NCBI GenBank assembly: GCA_950068635.1
Contig: CATMIM010000105.1
Span: 1 to 5,412 of the forward strand
Length of the DNA stretch: 5,412 nt
Direction of reading: 5' to 3'
Source: an uncultured Candidatus Poseidoniales archaeon
GTDB lineage: Archaea > Thermoplasmatota > Poseidoniia > Poseidoniales > Thalassarchaeaceae
The position numbers and the translations under genes are program-made. Position 1 is the first letter of the stretch. Each line of letters opens with the position of its first letter. The notes under the pieces are model-generated. The model did not search any database, had not been told where the DNA came from, and worked only from the letters and a program-made list of their open reading frames with translations. Positions 1 to 5,412 of the stretch are shown piece by piece.

Positions 1-1014
1 ACCTCGCTCGCCGGCATCTACGCCGTCACAGTGCTCGGGATCTCGATCACCGGGCTGATAGTGACCATCCTAATCATCCAGTTCGTGGCTGCTCCTTGCG
101 CCATCGCATTCACGAAACTGGCGGACGTATGGGGCACCAAGAAGGCGCTGACAGCCGCGCTGGTGGGTTGGTGCGTGGTGATCATCGGTGCGCTGGCGTT
201 CGCGCCGTTACAACTCGATGCTCACGAGGAGTACGGGATCCAGTACGACTGGGACGAAAATGCAGATGCGTACGTCGTGGTTGTGAATTCAGGAATCAGC
301 GCACTGTCACAGGACGATGACGAGCAGGCATGGATTCAGGAGTGGGGCGATGTCGTACCCACTGAGTTGAACGAGAAGATCACAGAATCGAGTGCTGTAA
401 AATGGGCCACCGATGACGATGATGAGCCGGCACCGAAGACCCTCGCCACCGGTTCGGAGGACAGGATAACCGGTTTCGCGGCGACGATAGCCGATACCCG
501 CTACAGCATGAGCATCGACGGTGGGCCTCTCGGCAACACCACAGCACTGGGGGTGGACCATCCGACCAGCTTGGGCGACGGCTCCCTCGATTTCATTGCG
601 GTAACGGTCAGGGACCTTGTCTGGGAACCGTTTGGGATGGCCGTGTTCTACCAGTGGATGCTGCTCGGTCTGATGGCTGGTGCACTGCTCGGCGGCTCGC
701 AAGGGTTGGCGCGCAGTTTGTTCGGGCAGATGGTGCCGGAAACCCGCAGCGCCGAGTTCTTCGGCTTCTTCGGCTTCTTCGGTAAGGTCGCGGCGCTGAT
801 GGGCCCGCTACTGTATGCAACTCTGACCGTGTTGTACGACAGCCGGGTCGGCATCCTGAGCATCGGTGTGCTCATCATCATCGGAGCGGTGATGATGCGC
901 TGGGTGGACGTGCAGGACGGAATCGACGTGGCCAACGCAGAGGACCGGCGTAACCGTGGAGAATCCGAGCCCGAAGAAGCCTCGCCTCAATCCGAGGACG
1001 ACGGCAGCAGTTGA
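1..1014 (+). CDS. UMF1/Atg22-like MFS transporter, C-terminal part (5' end outside window)
   Basis: This is the C-terminal 337 residues of a major facilitator superfamily permease; the frame is open from base 1, so the true start lies upstream. The substrate is unknown. Five membrane helices are visible, matching TM8-TM12. The cytoplasmic loop KLADVWGTKK (after base 112) is the second-half copy of the MFS motif A. The stretch GGSQGLARSLFGQMVPE (about bases 691-741) followed by AEFFGFF and later GILSIG is typical of the UMF1 family, related to yeast vacuolar Atg22. Between TM9 and TM10, bases 217-630 encode an acidic insert of about 138 residues, where relatives usually have a short turn; standard MFS topology puts it outside the cell. 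The tail after TM12 is Glu/Asp/Ser-rich. The stop codon lies inside the convergent tatC-like gene. Family assignment is fairly sure; substrate and role of the insert are not. Confidence 0.85.
   Translation, partial: TSLAGIYAVTVLGISITGLIVTILIIQFVAAPCAIAFTKLADVWGTKKALTAALVGWCVVIIGALAFAPLQLDAHEEYGIQYDWDENADAYVVVVNSGISALSQDDDEQAWIQEWGDVVPTELNEKITESSAVKWATDDDDEPAPKTLATGSEDRITGFAATIADTRYSMSIDGGPLGNTTALGVDHPTSLGDGSLDFIAVTVRDLVWEPFGMAVFYQWMLLGLMAGALLGGSQGLARSLFGQMVPETRSAEFFGFFGFFGKVAALMGPLLYATLTVLYDSRVGILSIGVLIIIGAVMMRWVDVQDGIDVANAEDRRNRGESEPEEASPQSEDDGSS
757..783 (+). repeat. Three tandem copies of a 9-base unit within the transporter gene
   Basis: The unit ttcttcggc occurs three times in a row (the last copy ends in t instead of c) and encodes FFGFFGFFG at the start of TM11. 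Relatives typically read EFFGF followed by unrelated residues here, so the extra similarity may reflect slippage or local duplication. The frame is kept and the following GK and GPLL residues are in their expected places, so the gene looks functional at this point. Confidence 0.8.
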
Positions 1015-1796
1015 TCGAGCAGGAGCGCCACCTCGAACAGGATGATCATCGGCCCGGCGACCAGCAGCATCGACAGAGGGTCGGGTGGGGAGAGCAGCGC
1101 GCCGACGATGAAGGTGACGAGGAAGATGTGCCGCCGATAGCCGGTGAGCATCGAACGCTCGACGAGGCCGCCGCGCAGCGCGAGCAGTGTCAGCAGCGGT
1201 ACCTGGAATCCGACCACCGATCCCAGACAGAGCCCGGCGATGAACCCGATCCACGCCGCCAGCTGCCAATTGGCGGTAAGCCCGACCGAGGCGGCGTCTG
1301 CATGCAGGTAGTCGAGCAGCAACGGCAGCAGGAAGTCGAGAGTGTACCACAGACCGAGGGTCGCGAGGCCGACCGAGAAGGACACCGCGATCAACACCCT
1401 GGTGAGTGCAGGAGCGAACGGGAGGGCGATCTCGGCGAGTTGGCTGCGGATGCGCTCGTCTCGTCCGACGTTCCAAGCCAGATCCAGAATCAGCGCCAGC
1501 ACCACCACCGCCACCGCCAGGTGGGCAGCGAGTTGCAGTTGCAGTATCACCAGTTCCAGAGGTTGCAGCACGACGATCTCCACGTCGGAGGGTACGAGGT
1601 CGTCTTGGTTCAGCAGCCATTCGACAGCTTCGCCGGCGAGCGGGTAACCGACCATCATCGTCAGGAAGAACAGGACAACGAACGCCTTCGCATGCTTGCG
1701 CAGCATGTCGCTTGTGGCCGACAGCAACTCTCCCTGTGGCGATTCAAGCAGTTCCTCGAACGCGCTGGCCAGTCCATCCCCAGCAGTGCCGGTCAT
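987..1796 (-). CDS. tatC: TatC-like Sec-independent protein translocase subunit
   Basis: TatC is the membrane subunit that recognises twin-arginine signal peptides and, with TatA/TatB-type partners, exports folded proteins. This 269-residue protein has the usual length and about six hydrophobic segments (roughly residues 37-58, 86-108, 128-152, 180-208, 223-240, 243-262). The best signature is near the C-terminus: YRRHIFL at 220-226, then SPPDP at 236-240 and LFE at 253-255, matching the TatC pattern around the conserved PPD turn between TM5 and TM6. FQVP at 197-200 aligns with the FEVP of E. coli TatC, with Gln198 in the place of Glu170; Gln appears there in some other TatCs. DER at 113-115 may match the first-loop glutamate (Glu103). 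The usual N-terminal HLxELRxR motif is not recognisable. The start is the only ATG after an in-frame stop at 1824-1826. No ribosome binding site is seen. The 54-base gap to the upstream same-strand gene (1797-1850) holds no clear signal, so co-transcription is plausible. Divergent but probably a real TatC. Confidence 0.85.
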   Translation of the reverse strand: MTGTAGDGLASAFEELLESPQGELLSATSDMLRKHAKAFVVLFFLTMMVGYPLAGEAVEWLLNQDDLVPSDVEIVVLQPLELVILQLQLAAHLAVAVVVLALILDLAWNVGRDERIRSQLAEIALPFAPALTRVLIAVSFSVGLATLGLWYTLDFLLPLLLDYLHADAASVGLTANWQLAAWIGFIAGLCLGSVVGFQVPLLTLLALRGGLVERSMLTGYRRHIFLVTFIVGALLSPPDPLSMLLVAGPMIILFEVALLLDQLLPSSSD

Positions 1797-1850
1797 CAGC
1801 GGCTCGCACAGGTCGGTTCGCCATCATGTTGGCGCTCGACCCCCCAGCAC

Positions 1851-2957
1851 CTAGGAGCGTCGGGGCAGGGCTGGCAGACTGGGCATACCCACTGTCTTCG
1901 ATGTGCTGGGAATCGTGGGAAGGCCCTTCTTCGGCGGACTCGGGACGGTAGGGAGTTCCGCTGGTTCGGACTTCTGCGCCCATTCCGGCTTCTGAGGGGC
2001 TGGTTGTGGCAGTTGAGCCATCTCGATTGGACGTCCGAACAGCACCCAGCATTCGTTCTCGATGTCCCATTCGGCGGCTGCGGGAAGCCCTTCAGGACGC
2101 ACCGGCATGGCGCCGACGCGCGGTCCTGTGCGCGGTACTGCGACAGGTACGGCAAGATCGGCCTGTGAATCCGCCACCAGCGCGACCACTTCCAGTTCTG
2201 GCAGTGCGTCATCGGACGAGTCCAACTCCTGCGTCAGATCGACTACCACCTCTTCTCCGGAATCCTCTGACGCCACGACGCCACGATCCTCCGTGGGAGA
2301 GAACCACTCGTCCCCCCAGTCAGCCTCATCGTCGGCCGCATCTGGGGTGTCGTCGTCATCCATCGGCTCTGGGTCGCTGTCGATAGTGACTGTGTAGCGG
2401 CTGTCCAGCATTGGGATGTCGTCGCTGTCATCGTCATCTTCAGGCACCATCTCTGCGGCGACGACCGCCATCTCACCCAGCGCACGCGTGATCACATCAC
2501 CGGTAGGAGTCGCGTCTCCTCCAACCACGCTGTCCACGATCGCGGCAGTGACCGGGTTGATCACCGACAGTCCCGATGGTCGTGCTATTCCGACAGCCCC
2601 CGCTTCCAGCGCTTCGCGCTGTTCATCGTAGCTCTTCTTCTCCGGACCCTCGATCGACGGGCGCTCACGCGTGCCGAAGTAGCCGACGACTCCGGTGATC
2701 AGAAACAGCACCAGCATGGCGTACTCCTGTCCCGTGAGTGAACCGGCGTCACTCCAGAAATTGTTCGACTGGTAGGGCAGACCGAGAATCTGGCGGAGGT
2801 AGGTGTAGAAGTGGAATTTCATGCCCCAGCCACCCGAACCGAGCAATGCTCCGGGGAACCATCCGAGCAACCCGTTGAACACGAGGGAGAACAGTTGCGT
2901 GGCCGCCACCAGCAGCGAGAACAATCCGATTCGGGGAAAGCGTCGGTCCATGCGCAT
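1851..2957 (-). CDS. Hypothetical two-helix membrane protein with acidic and Pro-rich cytoplasmic tail
   Basis: I do not recognise this 368-residue protein. It begins with a basic stretch (MRMDRRFPR) and a hydrophobic helix at about residues 10-38. A loop of about 40 residues rich in Gly and aromatics follows, then a second helix at about 78-95 and GTRER. By the positive-inside rule both ends are cytoplasmic, leaving a tail of about 270 residues. The tail has a possibly helical part (about 108-170) and a strongly acidic part (about 173-256, with several DDDD-type runs). Next come a short island with Trp, Cys and aromatic residues (296-310, EWDIENECWVLFGRP) and a Pro-rich end with three copies of a LPTxPS-like unit at 335-365. 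A GGAG lies at 2960-2963: 2 bases from the first ATG but 8 bases from a second in-frame ATG at 2951, so the shorter MDRRF start is also possible. The next gene on the strand is tatC-like; a scaffold or partner role in the envelope is only a guess. Confidence 0.75.
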   Translation of the reverse strand: MRMDRRFPRIGLFSLLVAATQLFSLVFNGLLGWFPGALLGSGGWGMKFHFYTYLRQILGLPYQSNNFWSDAGSLTGQEYAMLVLFLITGVVGYFGTRERPSIEGPEKKSYDEQREALEAGAVGIARPSGLSVINPVTAAIVDSVVGGDATPTGDVITRALGEMAVVAAEMVPEDDDDSDDIPMLDSRYTVTIDSDPEPMDDDDTPDAADDEADWGDEWFSPTEDRGVVASEDSGEEVVVDLTQELDSSDDALPELEVVALVADSQADLAVPVAVPRTGPRVGAMPVRPEGLPAAAEWDIENECWVLFGRPIEMAQLPQPAPQKPEWAQKSEPAELPTVPSPPKKGLPTIPSTSKTVGMPSLPALPRRS

Positions 2958-3065
2958 CGCTCCGGCACTCGTCCATGCCCGCGTCGCTATTCAATGCTCT
3001 CCCGAACTGTTGCCGCAGGTGTGATACGCAGTCGACAGCCTCGTCACCACACTAAGAGTGTGGAC
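2958..3065. promoter_or_regulatory. Divergent intergenic region between membrane protein and histidine kinase
   Basis: The two genes on either side start outward from these 108 bases, so promoters for both should lie here unless they reach into the coding regions. The only AT-richer stretch is ctattcaat (2987-2995), a weak match to an archaeal TATA box. For the kinase it would place transcription start near 3015-3020 and leave a leader of about 50 bases. No convincing BRE/TATA pair is visible for the leftward gene. An in-frame ATG for the kinase at 2994 exists but would add 24 residues with no family resemblance. The position is sound; the exact promoter elements are guesses. Confidence 0.4.
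3047..3063. repeat. Perfect 17-base inverted repeat (7-base arms, 3-base centre) at kinase start
   Basis: The arms ccacact (3047-3053) and agtgtgg (3057-3063) are exact reverse complements around the centre aag. The repeat ends two bases before the ATG at 3066 and covers the alternative GTG start at 3060. It could be a dimeric regulator's operator or an RNA hairpin that limits access to the start codon. The sequence shows the symmetry directly; the function is inference. Confidence 0.6.
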
Positions 3066-4199
3066 ATGGCTGAGGAAGAGGTACCCGATGCTGAGGAGTT
3101 GCTCGATGCGTTGCACCAGCGCAGCGAGCAGTTGACCAACATCCTGCGCAGCATCAATTCCGGCGTCGCGGTGGTCGACGCGCGCGGCCACGTGGTTCTG
3201 CTCAACGACGTCGCTCGGACACGAGTCGGCCTCGAGTACACTCCCGAACTCACCTTGGCTGATTACGTCTGTCAGTTCGACTGGATGGCAGAGGATGGAA
3301 CACCGATCACCCAAGCGACGTTTCCGGTCACGGCCGTTCTGCGCGACGGGACTCCCGTCAGCGGAGTGGCTGTGAGCAGGGGAGAGGGAGACGATGCGCG
3401 GCACTTCCGCCTGTCAACATCACCGCTGCATGGACGCGACGACAGCCTCATCGGAGCGGTGGCGGTGTTCCACGAGGTGACCGAGATGGTCGCCCTGCAA
3501 CGTGAGTTGGAATCGAGTCAGGAGCAGCGGCTCGGGTTCTACTCCGGGATGAGCCATGAACTGCGCACGCCTCTGCAAGGCATCGTAGGCTACACCGAAC
3601 TGATGCTCGAATCCTCGGATGAGGGTACATTCGAGCACGACAGCCTGGCAGCCATCCGCTCATCCTGCGACCACCTGCTCTCGCTCGTCGACGAACTGCT
3701 CGACATCTCGAAGATCGTCGCTGGCCGGTTCGAGTTGCACATCGAAGCGGCCCTCCCCTCGAAGATCATCGATGAAGCGGTCGTCATCCTCGGGGCCATC
3801 GCCAGTGAGAAGGGGGTGAGACTCACGACGGACCTGGGGGACCTAGGGGAGTTGCAGGCAGACCCGCGGGCGCTCAGGCAGATCATCCTCAACCTCATCT
3901 CGAACGCGGTAAAGTACACCAACGAAGGGGGCGAGGTGAAAATCTACAGCCGTCATCTAGGCGATTCCGTGTGCATCGAGGTGCAGGACAGCGGCATGGG
4001 AATGAGCCCCGAGGACCTGGATGTGATCTTCCTTGAATTCGTGCAGGTGAAAGGGCCGTCCGGTCGACCGAAGCCAGGAACCGGGTTGGGCCTCGCGCTC
4101 ACCAAGCACTTCATCGAGATGCACGGAGGCACCATCGAGGTCGCCAGCGAGCCCGATGTCGGCTCGACCTTCACCGTCCTATTGCCAGTAACCGACTGA
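3066..4199 (+). CDS. Soluble PAS-domain sensor histidine kinase
   Basis: A complete two-component sensor kinase of 377 residues. It would sense a signal through an N-terminal PAS domain (about residues 22-140, ending in the typical FHEVTE), autophosphorylate on a histidine, and pass the phosphate to a response regulator. The HisKA domain carries the H-box MSHELRTPL with His164 as phosphoacceptor. The ATP-binding domain has the N-box (Asn276, Asn280 in NLISNAVKY), the G1 box DSGMG at 308-312 and the G2 box GTGLGLAL at 338-345, so all catalytic motifs look intact. No membrane helix or signal peptide is seen, so it should be cytoplasmic. No receiver domain or response regulator gene is in the window. 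I chose ATG 3066 because resemblance to PAS kinases begins just after it; GTG 3060 and ATG 2994 are in-frame alternatives. An inverted repeat lies directly upstream. The kinase converges on the DRG gene. Confidence 0.93.
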   Translation: MAEEEVPDAEELLDALHQRSEQLTNILRSINSGVAVVDARGHVVLLNDVARTRVGLEYTPELTLADYVCQFDWMAEDGTPITQATFPVTAVLRDGTPVSGVAVSRGEGDDARHFRLSTSPLHGRDDSLIGAVAVFHEVTEMVALQRELESSQEQRLGFYSGMSHELRTPLQGIVGYTELMLESSDEGTFEHDSLAAIRSSCDHLLSLVDELLDISKIVAGRFELHIEAALPSKIIDEAVVILGAIASEKGVRLTTDLGDLGELQADPRALRQIILNLISNAVKYTNEGGEVKIYSRHLGDSVCIEVQDSGMGMSPEDLDVIFLEFVQVKGPSGRPKPGTGLGLALTKHFIEMHGGTIEVASEPDVGSTFTVLLPVTD

Positions 4200-4213
4200 T
4201 AGTCACCAGCCGC

Positions 4214-5329
4214 TCAGCGACGCATGATGATGCTGAGCAGGTCGCCATCCATCAGGTTGTGATGCAGACCGACCCGTTGCCAGTCGAACTTGGCCGAGGG
4301 TCCCGTCACGCGGGCGAAGCGGAATTTCCTGACGAAGTCGCGGTGCAGTGTGGCGCACACGTCCTGCACAGTGCTGGTGTCCTTGACGATGAGCGGCTCG
4401 ATGAGGTCCGCCTCCTGACCCTGCGGCTTGAGATAGATCGACATGAATCCCAGATTGTCGTAGATGAAGTCCTTCATCTCCTCGATCCCCTCGCCCGTGG
4501 CAGCCGAGATGGGCAGCACCGGCCATCCCTCCGGGAGGGTGGCGCGGATGGCGGCGATGTCCTCGGGAGTGGCGAGGTCGATCTTGTTGATGATCACGAC
4601 CGCCTTCGAGTAGACACGGCTGCCCGCCATCGTGTCGACCAGCATGTCTGCTGTCGCATTGACGCGTAGTGTGACCAGCGCGCTGGTGTATCCGAACGAG
4701 CGGATGATGTCGCGCATCTGCTCAACTGTGAGGTGCGTCTGCTCGACGGTGGAGCGGATCTCGACTCCACCTTTCTGCAGGCGGGTGATGAACACCTGTG
4801 GGGGGGGTTGGTTGAGGCGCATGCCTGCGAGTTCGAGCTCACGGTGCAGGATGGGGAGGTGTGTATCGTGGAAGGGGTCGATGATGTAGAGCACCATATC
4901 GCACGTGCGCACGACGCCGAGGATCTCCTTGCCACGGCCCTTGCCGTCCGCGGCCCCCTTGATCAGTCCCGGCAGGTCGAGGATCTGGATTCGGGCACCC
5001 CTGTGCTCCATCACGCCGGGAATGCAGGTGAGGGTGGTGAAGGCATATCCACCGGTCTCCGATTGTGCATCCGTGACCTGTTGAATCAGAGTCGACTTCC
5101 CAACACTCGGGAAACCGACCAGAGAGACGGTCGCATCGCCCGATTTCTTGACTTCGAACCCTTTCGCCGGGCCACTCGATTTCGCATGTGCCTGGCGCTT
5201 TTCCTGTTCCGCCTTCAGTTTGGCGATCTTCGCCTTCAACTTCCCTAGATGGTGCTCCGTCGCCTTGTTCTTCTGCGTCTTGTCGATCTCCGCCTGGATG
5301 TCGGCGATCTGCTCGACTATGGTCGCCAT
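4214..5329 (-). CDS. DRG-family GTP-binding protein (Obg/DRG superfamily)
   Basis: A complete 371-residue member of the developmentally regulated GTP-binding family, which in archaea and eukaryotes associates with ribosomes and assists translation. A charged helical hairpin (about 1-50) precedes the G domain. The GTPase motifs are intact: G1 GFPSVGKST at 72-80, the switch-I stretch YAFTTLTCIPGV at 95-106, G3 DLPGLI at 118-123, G4 NKID at 248-251 and G5 SAATGEG at 275-281. The family's inserted region lies at about 165-235. The C-terminal TGS domain (about 295-370) ends in the typical GDLLSII. Length matches the family, and the residues at ATG 5329 (MATIVEQI) fit DRG N-termini. An upstream in-frame ATG at 5386 would add 19 residues that are only the shadow of the flavoprotein fragment. 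A run of eight G on the plus strand (4800-4807) encodes Pro residues without breaking the frame. Fourteen bases separate its stop from that of the histidine kinase. Confidence 0.96.
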   Translation of the reverse strand: MATIVEQIADIQAEIDKTQKNKATEHHLGKLKAKIAKLKAEQEKRQAHAKSSGPAKGFEVKKSGDATVSLVGFPSVGKSTLIQQVTDAQSETGGYAFTTLTCIPGVMEHRGARIQILDLPGLIKGAADGKGRGKEILGVVRTCDMVLYIIDPFHDTHLPILHRELELAGMRLNQPPPQVFITRLQKGGVEIRSTVEQTHLTVEQMRDIIRSFGYTSALVTLRVNATADMLVDTMAGSRVYSKAVVIINKIDLATPEDIAAIRATLPEGWPVLPISAATGEGIEEMKDFIYDNLGFMSIYLKPQGQEADLIEPLIVKDTSTVQDVCATLHRDFVRKFRFARVTGPSAKFDWQRVGLHHNLMDGDLLSIIMRR

Positions 5330-5411
5330 GTGCCATCCACGCGCCCGCGCACTCTCGTGCGCTCGTACTGCCTGCTGGCCCGGCACCCACTACGATCACG
5401 TCGTATTTCAT
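5330..5411 (-). pseudogene. N-terminal fragment of a geranylgeranyl reductase-like FAD protein
   Basis: Reading leftward from ATG 5411-5409, the first 22 or so codons give MKYDVIVVGAGPAGS followed by TSARECA. This is the beta-alpha start of a FAD-binding fold with the GxGxxG nucleotide motif, in the form seen in archaeal digeranylgeranylglycerophospholipid reductases, which saturate isoprenoid lipid chains. After about base 5340 the expected continuation (a second beta strand ending in an acidic residue, then the reductase body) is absent. The frame runs on open to 4839 only as a shadow of the DRG gene, which is offset by one base. The right boundary is the window edge, so I cannot tell whether the coding sequence extends further upstream. 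It may be a decayed remnant, a rearrangement junction or an assembly join. Confidence 0.55.
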
Positions 5412-5412
5412 C

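Noticed and set aside
808..1620. 270-codon minus-strand frame overlapping TatC
   Set aside because: It is Arg/Ala/Pro-rich with no motifs and shares the strand with the TatC frame, which has clear family signatures.
1744..1827. Small minus-strand frame starting at ATG 1827 that overlaps the start of tatC
   Set aside because: It is out of frame with TatC, only 27 codons long, without a ribosome binding site or recognisable sequence.
1011..2168. Long plus-strand open frame (385 codons) running antisense through the tatC-like gene and the unknown membrane protein
   Set aside because: The translation is rich in Gln, Arg, His and Glu with no motif or hydrophobic pattern, and it lies opposite a recognisable TatC. 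It is the usual antisense shadow of a GC-rich gene.
3018..3050. Second possible inverted repeat (ggtgtga against tcaccac) in the divergent intergenic region
   Set aside because: The arms do not pair exactly and are separated by a long spacer, so it is not better than chance.
4200..4213. Possible terminator between the convergent kinase and DRG genes
   Set aside because: Only 14 bases, with no hairpin and no T-rich stretch on either strand.
4800..4807. Run of eight G that could be a frameshift site or sequencing error in DRG
   Set aside because: The DRG frame is open across it, the motifs on both sides are in one frame, and total length matches the family, so nothing suggests a shift.
4839..5329. 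Continuation of the flavoprotein frame through the DRG gene
   Set aside because: After about residue 25 it is the +1 shadow of DRG, rich in Arg, Gly and Pro, and shows no reductase motif. Only the part upstream of the DRG start carries the flavoprotein signal.

Overview
The window most likely comes from a planktonic euryarchaeon of the Marine Group II (Poseidoniales) type, with a GC content estimated by eye at about 60%. The strongest evidence is a complete DRG-family GTPase, a family of archaea and eukaryotes (bacteria carry the related Obg instead). It is supported by the start of a geranylgeranyl-reductase-like flavoprotein (archaeal lipid metabolism), a divergent six-helix TatC, a lack of clear Shine-Dalgarno sites, and Asp-rich proteins. 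The phylum-level placement is firm; the order-level placement is inference from general resemblance, not from a search.

Layout from left to right. (1) Positions 1-1014, plus strand: the C-terminal part of a UMF1/Atg22-like major facilitator transporter, with an unusually long acidic insert in one outer loop. (2) Positions 987-1796, minus strand: a TatC-like protein translocase subunit whose 3' end overlaps the transporter tail-to-tail by 28 bases. (3) Positions 1851-2957, minus strand: an unrecognised two-helix membrane protein with a long acidic, then proline-rich tail. It lies 54 bases upstream of tatC on the same strand, so the two may be co-transcribed. (4) Positions 2958-3065: a 108-base divergent intergenic region holding a perfect 17-base inverted repeat just ahead of the kinase start. 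(5) Positions 3066-4199, plus strand: a complete soluble PAS-HisKA-HATPase sensor histidine kinase with no response regulator in view. (6) Positions 4214-5329, minus strand: a complete DRG GTPase, converging on the kinase with only 14 bases between the stop codons. (7) Positions 5330-5412: the 82 bases before the DRG start encode, in another frame, the FAD-binding N-terminus of a geranylgeranyl reductase-like protein that then loses all resemblance. This is either a gene remnant, a rearrangement junction or an assembly chimera at the edge.

The genes do not form one pathway. The left half is membrane-centred (transporter, Tat translocase, unknown membrane protein), the middle is signalling, and the right is translation-associated housekeeping. 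I see no tRNA, rRNA, CRISPR array, insertion sequence or clear terminator. The most unusual points are the flavoprotein fragment before DRG, the transporter insert, the unknown protein next to TatC, and the inverted repeat at the kinase start.
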